64,000 nucleotides of DNA from Streptomyces violaceoruber (lineage in GTDB: Bacteria; Actinomycetota; Actinomycetes; Streptomycetales; Streptomycetaceae): NCBI RefSeq assembly GCF_033406955.1, contig NZ_CP137734.1:7130001-7194000 (forward strand), given 5' to 3'. Both the position numbers and the translations under genes were made by a program. Shown one piece after another: positions 58,658 to 64,000 of this stretch (positions within the stretch are counted from its first letter, which is position 1; every line of letters begins with the position of its first letter). The notes beneath the pieces are model-generated. The model made no database searches. It saw nothing but the letters and a program-made list of their open reading frames with translations, and had not been told where the DNA came from.

Positions 58658-59293
58658 TCACCTGGCGCCGGACGAGGCGGGCGGGGTCCTGCGGCCGGGC
58701 ACGATCCGGTCCACCAGCCCGTACTCCCGTGCCTGCCGGGCGTCCAGGACCGTGTCCCGCTCGAGGTCCGCGGCCACCTGCCCGGGAGTGCGGCCGGTGT
58801 GCCGTACGAGGATCTCCTCCAGGCGGGCGCGGACACGGACCAGTTCCGCGGCGTGGACGGCCAGGTCGCCCGCCTGTCCACGCACCGGTTCGGTGAGCGC
58901 CGGCTGGTGGAGCACCACCCGGGCGCCCGGCAGGGCGGCGCGCTTGCCGGGGGTGCCCGCCGCCAGCAGCACGGCGGCGGACGGACCGGCCTGCCCGAGG
59001 CAGGTGGTGGCCACGTCGCAGGCGACGTAGCGCATCGTGTCGTAGATCGCGGTCATGGCGGTGAAGGAGCCGCCGGGCGAGTTGACGTACAGCTCGATGT
59101 CCCGGTCCGGTGCCTGGTGCTCCAGATACATGAGCTGCGCCGTCACGTCGTTCGCGGAGGTCTCGTCGACCGGTGTCCCGAGGAACACGATCCGCTCCTG
59201 GAGCAGCTTGGAGTACGGGTCCGACGTCCGGGTCCCCGCACTCGTGCGCTCGGTGAACTCCGGCAGGACATGGCGGGCTGACGGCCGGGTCAT
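58658..59293 (-). CDS. ClpP-family serine protease paralogue with displaced catalytic serine
   Basis: 211 residues, ATG 59293. The ClpP fold is clear: LLQERIVFLGTPVDE, IELYVNSPGGSFTAMTAIYDTM, VVLHQPA with H129, and LERDT with D180 before AREYGLVD. The nucleophile block GQAASMGA reads GQAGPSAA: the Ser position is P104, with S105 one residue later. The normal charge-relay serine is therefore missing or shifted, as expected for an accessory subunit that may form mixed rings with active ClpPs. No Clp ATPase gene is adjacent. Streptomyces carry several clpP copies, and this resembles the solitary one (from memory, unverified). Confidence 0.88.
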   Translation of the reverse strand: MTRPSARHVLPEFTERTSAGTRTSDPYSKLLQERIVFLGTPVDETSANDVTAQLMYLEHQAPDRDIELYVNSPGGSFTAMTAIYDTMRYVACDVATTCLGQAGPSAAVLLAAGTPGKRAALPGARVVLHQPALTEPVRGQAGDLAVHAAELVRVRARLEEILVRHTGRTPGQVAADLERDTVLDARQAREYGLVDRIVPGRRTPPASSGAR

Positions 59294-59404
59294 GACGAAC
59301 CCCTCCTCGTGGCAGAACCGACTTCGGCTGCGCTGTCTCTGTAAAAAATGTACAGGACGTACGTACGCTGAGGGGGGATTCGGGCGGAACCGTAAGCTGG
59401 GGTC

Positions 59405-59689
59405 ATGGCCTACGAGATTCCGGTGACGCAAGCCAGGGCCGAGCTGGCCGACCTGATCAACCGGGTGGTGTACGGCGGCGAGCGCGTCGTCGTGACGCGG
59501 CACGGCAAGCCTCTCGTCGCCCTCGTCTCCGCCGCCGACCTCGCGCGGCTGGAGGAGCTCCGCGAATCACCGGACGCCCAGGTGATCGCCTCGGTCGCCG
59601 GGGTCCACGACGCGTCCGCCGCCTCGGCACCCCGCGAGCATCACCGCTTCGGCATCGCCGCGGAGCACCGGGGGCCGGACCCGTCCTAG
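59405..59689 (+). CDS. Phd/YefM-family antitoxin-like protein (orphan)
   Basis: 94 residues. YEIPVTQARAELADLINRVVYGGERVVVTRHGKPLVALVSAADLARLEEL is nearly the full Phd/YefM DNA-binding domain. A short tail that would bind a toxin follows (VASVAGVHDASAAS region). No toxin gene (RelE, Doc or YoeB) lies downstream; the next 224 bp are the urease leader. It is divergent from the ClpP paralogue by 111 bp and could instead be a stand-alone repressor of either neighbour (inference). Confidence 0.88.
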   Translation: MAYEIPVTQARAELADLINRVVYGGERVVVTRHGKPLVALVSAADLARLEELRESPDAQVIASVAGVHDASAASAPREHHRFGIAAEHRGPDPS

Positions 59690-59913
59690 TACGGGCATGC
59701 CGGAAGCCGCCGACTGCATCGGTAATCAATCGGTCAAAACCGGGTGACGTGGCCGTCACACTCTAGCCCTAGTCTGCACCCCGATCCACCTGCGGTTTTC
59801 CACGGACCGGTAGGTGATTTCCGGCCCGATCGTGTGTGTTACACCTAGAGCCGTCGCGGTGGCCGCGGCAGCCGGACCGTCCGGTCCTGGCGTGATGCCC
59901 TGTGAGGTGGTAA
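59690..59913 (+). promoter_or_regulatory. Urease operon leader with GlnR-box-like elements
   Basis: 224 bp without a gene. Candidate nitrogen-control elements are GTAAT-n6-GTCAAAAC at 59722-59740 and GTGTTACAC (a 9-bp palindrome) at 59836-59844. Both approach the GlnR pattern gTnAC-n6-GaAAC only partly. Urease is a known GlnR target in streptomycetes, so control is expected here, but the exact site is uncertain. TAGTCT near 59770 could be a -10. Confidence 0.4.
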
Positions 59914-60216
<303 letters not shown>

Positions 60217-60229
60217 CGGGGAGACAGTC

Positions 60230-60541
60230 GTGATCCCCGGAGAGATCCTCTTCGCCGACGAGCCGGTCGCCTTCAACGAAGGCCGCGAAGCCGTCCGCCT
60301 GACCGTGCTCAACACCGCCGACCGGCCCGTCCAGGTCGGTTCCCACTACCACTTCGCCGAGGCCAACCCCGGTCTCGAGTTCGACCGCGCCGCGGCGCAC
60401 GGCAGGCGGTTGGACATCGCCGCCGGCACCGCCGTCCGGTTCGAGCCCGGCATCCCCGTCGACGTGCGGCTGATCCCCCTCGCGGGCGCCCGTGTCGTCG
60501 TCGGACTGCGCGGCGCGACCGGAGGTGCCCTCGATGCCTGA
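60230..60541 (+). CDS. ureB: Urease beta subunit
   Basis: 103 residues from GTG 60230 with GGGGAGA upstream. MIPGEILFADEPVAFNEGRE, VGSHYHFAEANPGLEFDR and RLDIAAGTAVRFEPG are standard UreB segments. It overlaps ureC by 8 bp, ensuring coupled synthesis. The C-terminus is shorter than some, ending after VVGLRG. Confidence 0.97.
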   Translation: MIPGEILFADEPVAFNEGREAVRLTVLNTADRPVQVGSHYHFAEANPGLEFDRAAAHGRRLDIAAGTAVRFEPGIPVDVRLIPLAGARVVVGLRGATGGALDA

Positions 60542-62255
60542 ACTGTCCCGCACCGCCTACGCCGACCTGTTCGGCCCGACCACCGGCGACCGCGTCCGCC
60601 TCGCCGACACCGACCTCTTCGTCGAGATCGAGGAGGACCGCTCCGGCGGTCCGGGCCGCTCCGGCGACGAAGCCGTCTTCGGCGGCGGCAAGGTGCTGCG
60701 CGAGTCCATGGGGCAGGGGCGCACCACCCGTGCCCAGGGTGCTCCCGACACCGTGATCACCGGAGCCCTGATCATCGATCACTGGGGGATCGTCAAGGCC
60801 GACATCGGCATCCGCGACGGACGGATCACCGGCATCGGCAAGGCCGGGAACCCGGACACCATGGACGGTGTCCACCCCGACCTCGTCATCGGCCCCGAGA
60901 CGGAGATCGTCGCGGGCAACGGCAAGATCGTCACCGCGGGCGGAATCGACACCCACGTCCACTTCATCGCGCCGGGCGCCGTCGACGAGGCCCTGGCATC
61001 CGGCGTGACCACTCTCATCGGCGGCGGCACCGGCCCGGCCGAGGGCAGCAAGGCGACCACCGTCACGCCCGGCGCCTGGCATCTCGCGTGGATGTTCGCC
61101 GCCCTGGAGTCCAGCCCCGTCAACATCGGCTTCCTCGGCAAGGGCAGCACCATGTCGAAGGAGTCCATGCGCGACCAGCTGCGGGCCGGCGTCCTCGGCT
61201 TCAAGATCCACGAGGACTGGGGCGCGACCCCCGCCGTCATCTCCGCCTGCCTGGACGTGTGCGAGGAGTCCGGCGTCCAGCTGGCCGTCCACTCCGACAC
61301 CCTGAACGAGGCCGGCTTCGTCGGCGACACCTTCGACGCGGTCGCGGGCCGCACCCTGCACGCCTTCCACGTCGAGGGCGCCGGCGGCGGCCACGCACCT
61401 GACATGATCACGGCGGTATCGCTGCCCAACATGCTGCCGGCGTCCACCAACCCCACCCGGCCGCACACCGTCAACACCGTCGAGGAACACCTCGACATGC
61501 TGATGGTGTGCCACCACCTCAACCCGGCCGTCCCCGAGGACCTGGCCTTCGCCGAGTCCCGGATCCGGCCCAGCACCATCGCGGCCGAGGACATCCTGCA
61601 CGACATGGGGGCGATCTCCATCATGTCGTCGGACGCCCAGGCCATGGGGCGCATCGGCGAGGTGATCCTGCGGACCTGGCAGACCGCGCACGTGATGAAG
61701 CGCCGGCGCGGCTTCCTGCCCGGCGACACCCGCGCGGACAACCTCCGTGCCCGTCGCTATGTCGCCAAGTACACCATCAACCCCGCGGTCGCCCAGGGCA
61801 TCGAGCACGAGGTCGGCTCCGTCGAGACCGGCAAGCTCGCCGACCTGGTGCTCTGGGACCCCCGCTTCTTCGGCGCGAAGCCGCAGCTCGTCATCAAGGG
61901 CGGCCAGATCGCGTACGCGCAGATGGGCGACGCCAACGCCTCCATTCCCACGCCGCAGCCGGTGCTGCCGCGCCCGATGTACGGGGCGCTGGGAACCGCT
62001 CCCGCCACCAACTCGGTCAACTTCGTCTCCGAGCAGGCCGTCGAGGACGGGCTTCCGGAACGGCTCGGACTCGGGCGGGCGTTCGTGCCCATCCGGTCCA
62101 CACGCGGCCGGACCAAGGCCGACATGCGGCAGAACGACGCGCTGCCCCGCGTGGAGGTCGCCCCGGACTCCTTCGCGGTGACCATCGACGGCGAACTCGT
62201 CGAACCCGCTCCCGTCGCCGAACTGCCGCTGGCCCAGCGGTACTTCCTCTTCTGA
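60534..62255 (+). CDS. ureC: Urease alpha (catalytic) subunit
   Basis: 573 residues, ATG 60534 after GGAGGTG. Ni-site residues are visible: H141/H143 in GGIDTHVHF, the carbamylated K224 in GFKIHEDWG, H253 in AVHSDTLNE, H279 in FHVEGAGGGH and the flap CHHLNP with H327/H328. The text around the first His pair reads IAPGAVDEALASG where many ureases have ICPQQ. It hydrolyses urea to ammonia and carbamate in the cytosol after nickel loading by UreDFG. Confidence 0.97.
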   Translation: MPELSRTAYADLFGPTTGDRVRLADTDLFVEIEEDRSGGPGRSGDEAVFGGGKVLRESMGQGRTTRAQGAPDTVITGALIIDHWGIVKADIGIRDGRITGIGKAGNPDTMDGVHPDLVIGPETEIVAGNGKIVTAGGIDTHVHFIAPGAVDEALASGVTTLIGGGTGPAEGSKATTVTPGAWHLAWMFAALESSPVNIGFLGKGSTMSKESMRDQLRAGVLGFKIHEDWGATPAVISACLDVCEESGVQLAVHSDTLNEAGFVGDTFDAVAGRTLHAFHVEGAGGGHAPDMITAVSLPNMLPASTNPTRPHTVNTVEEHLDMLMVCHHLNPAVPEDLAFAESRIRPSTIAAEDILHDMGAISIMSSDAQAMGRIGEVILRTWQTAHVMKRRRGFLPGDTRADNLRARRYVAKYTINPAVAQGIEHEVGSVETGKLADLVLWDPRFFGAKPQLVIKGGQIAYAQMGDANASIPTPQPVLPRPMYGALGTAPATNSVNFVSEQAVEDGLPERLGLGRAFVPIRSTRGRTKADMRQNDALPRVEVAPDSFAVTIDGELVEPAPVAELPLAQRYFLF

Positions 62256-62263
62256 GCGCGGAG

Positions 62264-62938
62264 ATGAGCCGCGCAGCACTGCTCGTCCTCGCGGACGGCC
62301 GCTTCCCCGCCGGAGGGCACGCCCACTCCGGCGGGGCGGAGGCCGCCGTCCGGGCGGGACGCATCACCGACGCCGCGAGCCTGGAGGCGTTCTGCCGGGG
62401 GCGTCTGCACACGAGCGGGGTCGTCGCGGCGTGCGTCGCGGCGGCCTCGGCCCTCGGTGCCGACCCCGGGGAACTCGACCGGGCCGCCGACGCCCGCACC
62501 CCGTCGCCCGCCCTGCGGGTGGCGGCGCGCAGACTGGGGCGGCAGCTGACGCGGGCCGCTCGCGCGACCTGGCCGAGTCCCGAACTCGACGCCCTGGCCT
62601 CGCTGTTCCCCAAGGGAGCGCATCAGCCCGTCGTACTGGGCCTCGCCGCGCGCGCGGCCGGACTCGGGGCGCTCGACGCGGCGTACTGCTCCCTCTACGA
62701 GGGGGTGAGCGGACCCGCGACGGCGGTCGTGCGGCTGCTCGGTCTCGATCCGTTCGACGCGACGGGGGTGCTGGCGCGGCTCGCGGGCGAGCTCGACCGG
62801 ATCGCCGTGGACGCCGTGGAGGTGGCGGAGCGCGTGCCGACCGACGGGGTCGGTGTGCTGCCCGCGCGGTCGGCGCCGTTGCTGGAGATCGGGGCGGAGG
62901 CGCATGCCGCCTGGCCCGTGCGGTTGTTCGCCTCGTAG
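62264..62938 (+). CDS. ureF: Urease accessory protein UreF
   Basis: 224 residues from ATG 62264, 8 bp after ureC, with GCGGAG upstream. LLVLADGRFPAGGHAHSGGAEAAV is the UreF N-terminal motif, and FPKGAHQPVVLGLAARAAGL and YCSLYEGVSGPATAVVRLLGLDP continue the helical family pattern. It gates GTP hydrolysis by UreG within the UreDFG complex during nickel insertion. Confidence 0.93.
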   Translation: MSRAALLVLADGRFPAGGHAHSGGAEAAVRAGRITDAASLEAFCRGRLHTSGVVAACVAAASALGADPGELDRAADARTPSPALRVAARRLGRQLTRAARATWPSPELDALASLFPKGAHQPVVLGLAARAAGLGALDAAYCSLYEGVSGPATAVVRLLGLDPFDATGVLARLAGELDRIAVDAVEVAERVPTDGVGVLPARSAPLLEIGAEAHAAWPVRLFAS

Positions 62939-63103
62939 GCGGGTTCGCCCCCGCCGACCCGTCCCGTTCCCGACCCCAGGGGCTCTGCCCCTTCCACCCC
63001 GCCGGGGGCTTCGCTCCCTGGAGCCCCTTTCGGTCTGAACGGCCTCGTCCCCAAGCGCCGGACGGGCTGACATGGCCGATCCCGACTTTGACAGGAGCCG
63101 TTC
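62939..63103 (+). repeat. Streptomyces-type intergenic repeat between ureF and ureG
   Basis: 165 bp of short palindromic units such as ccaggggctctgcccc and ccgggggcttcgctccc, closing with aagcgccggacgggctga. This wording recurs between genes in many Streptomyces genomes (from memory). It splits the urease operon and can form several hairpins, so it may process or partly terminate the mRNA. No frame is coding. Confidence 0.65.
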
Positions 63104-63781
63104 ATGCATCTCGACCATCACCACGAATCCGCCGCCGCCGTCTCCGCCGACGCGCGTCGGCCCGACGGGTCGCGGCGGGCGCTGCGGATCGGGCTCGGTG
63201 GGCCTGTCGGATCCGGGAAGACCGCCACCGTCGCCGCCCTGTGCCGCGCGCTGCGGGCGGAGTTGTCCCTCGCCGTGGTGACCAACGACATCTACACCCG
63301 GGAGGACGCCGAGTTCCTGCTCCGCGAGGCGGTGCTGCCGCCCGAGCGGATCACCGCCGTGGAGACCGGCGCCTGCCCGCACACCGCGATCCGGGACGAC
63401 ATCTCCGCCAACCTGGAGGCCGTCGAGGACCTGGAGGACGAGGTCGGCCCGCTCGATCTGGTCCTGGTGGAGTCCGGTGGGGACAATCTCACCGCCACCT
63501 TCTCCAGGGGCCTCGTCGACGCGCAGGTGTTCGTGATCGACGTGGCGGGCGGCGACGACATCCCGCGCAAGGGCGGGCCCGGAGTCGCCACCGCCGACCT
63601 GCTCATCGTCAACAAGACCGATCTCGCGCCGTACGTGGGCTCCGACCTCGCGCGCATGGCCGCCGACGCCAAGGCGGCGCGCGGTGAACTGCCCGTCGTC
63701 CTGCAGTCGCTGCGCGGCGAGGACGGGGTGCGGGAGGTTGCCGACTGGGTGCGGGAGCGGATCGCCGCGTGGACCGCGTGA
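63104..63781 (+). CDS. ureG: Urease accessory GTPase UreG
   Basis: 225 residues. After a His-rich start (HLDHHHES), P-loop GGPVGSGKTATVAALC, TNDIYTREDAEFL, ETGACPHTAIRDD (the nickel-binding CPH), VESGGDNLTATFS, DVAGGDDIPRKGGPG and NKTDLAPYVG (guanine specificity) are all present. It delivers nickel to urease using GTP. Its stop overlaps ureD as GTGA. Confidence 0.97.
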   Translation: MHLDHHHESAAAVSADARRPDGSRRALRIGLGGPVGSGKTATVAALCRALRAELSLAVVTNDIYTREDAEFLLREAVLPPERITAVETGACPHTAIRDDISANLEAVEDLEDEVGPLDLVLVESGGDNLTATFSRGLVDAQVFVIDVAGGDDIPRKGGPGVATADLLIVNKTDLAPYVGSDLARMAADAKAARGELPVVLQSLRGEDGVREVADWVRERIAAWTA

Positions 63782-64000
63782 CCACCGTCGCCGGCGGTGT
63801 CCGGGCGAGCGCCCGCGTCCTCGCCCGAGGTGACGGGCGCGGGGGCACCGTGCTGCCCGTCCTGGAGGGCGAGGGGCCCCTCGCCGTGCGGCGGACCCGG
63901 GGGAGCGGGGCCGAGGCCCGGGTGATGCTGGTCGGCGCGATGAGCGGGCCGCTCGGCGGCGACCACTTCGAGGTCGGGGCCCACGCCGCGAACGGCGCCC
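63778..64000 (+). CDS. ureD: Urease accessory protein UreD (partial, cut by window end)
   Basis: 74 residues from GTG 63778 in the GTGA overlap with ureG. VTTVAGGVRASARVLARGDG and LVGAMSGPLGGDHFEVGAHA fit the N-terminus of UreD, the scaffold of the UreDFG nickel-loading complex. The rest lies beyond the right edge. Confidence 0.85.
   Translation, partial: MTTVAGGVRASARVLARGDGRGGTVLPVLEGEGPLAVRRTRGSGAEARVMLVGAMSGPLGGDHFEVGAHAANGA

Noticed and set aside
59305..59345. PopR-type box (TTCTGCC-n3-GGCAGAA) upstream of the ClpP paralogue
   Set aside because: Only the half-site GGCAGAA is found, without its inverted partner.

Overview
The window is chromosomal DNA of a Streptomyces. It is very GC-rich with strong third-position GC bias, starts are often GTG behind GGAGG-type sites, genes are packed with ATGA/GTGA overlaps, and rare TTA codons appear in only two genes that I noticed. 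The order urease - bioF/bioBAD - purB - mug - ROK/GntR regulators - fatty-acid-synthase-like genes - phoD resembles, from memory, one arm of the Streptomyces coelicolor chromosome (roughly SCO1231-SCO1294, inverted). That synteny was not computed.

Layout. 1-10.5 kb: an AsnC/Lrp regulator fragment divergent from a PLP trans-sulfuration enzyme, an ACT-GNAT protein, a translationally coupled pair (SWIM zinc finger plus a 911-residue repeat-like protein), a Tat-exported PhoD phosphatase and a MocR-type regulator. 10.7-34.8 kb: a candidate biosynthetic gene cluster in three transcription units. Unit 1 (+, 10.7-19.8 kb) encodes a small membrane protein, a DUF2156 (MprF-like aminoacyl-tRNA transferase) protein, an acyl-CoA-dehydrogenase-fold flavoprotein without the usual catalytic Glu region, a thioester-reductase-like SDR, a class III aminotransferase, an SRPBCC protein, an FMN reductase, an FAD oxidase and a WS/DGAT-like acyltransferase. 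Unit 2 (-, 26.4-19.8 kb) encodes an HD protein, a flavin-dependent halogenase-like enzyme, an ECF sigma factor, an Ala/Gly-rich NPLA-repeat protein, an ABC1/UbiB kinase-like protein and a carboxyl O-methyltransferase. Unit 3 (+, 26.7-34.8 kb) encodes a thioester reductase with a TTA codon, two ACPs, KAS III, E1alpha, E1beta and E2 of a 2-oxoacid dehydrogenase, KAS II and a lipase. Units 1 and 2 converge on a 33-bp perfect hairpin that contains both stop codons.

My reading of the cluster (inference): a dedicated starter-acyl and chain-building set (E1/E2, KAS III, KAS II, ACPs) makes an acyl-ACP; reductase plus aminotransferase turn it into a fatty amine; the ACAD-fold enzyme with the FMN reductase N-hydroxylates it; the DUF2156 protein adds an aminoacyl group from tRNA; and the small membrane protein could form an N-N bond. 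This is the logic known from valanimycin and other azoxy compounds. Methylation and halogenation or oxidation would be tailoring steps.

34.8-50.6 kb is mostly core or regulatory: alpha/beta hydrolase divergent from an ECF41 sigma factor, GntR regulator with a dre-like operator, ROK regulator, two-component system next to an ABC exporter, mug and purB, SGNH hydrolase, two CBS/CorC membrane proteins, and a ribbon-helix-helix/degenerate-Fic toxin-antitoxin-like pair. 51-64 kb: bioD-bioA-bioB divergent from bioF (BioB has a CGSH-repeat tail), a DUF397/XRE/HATPase regulatory locus with a TTA codon, an NlpC/P60 hydrolase behind a c-di-AMP (ydaO) riboswitch, a ClpP paralogue with a displaced catalytic serine, an orphan Phd/YefM antitoxin, and the urease operon ureABCFGD, cut by the window end.
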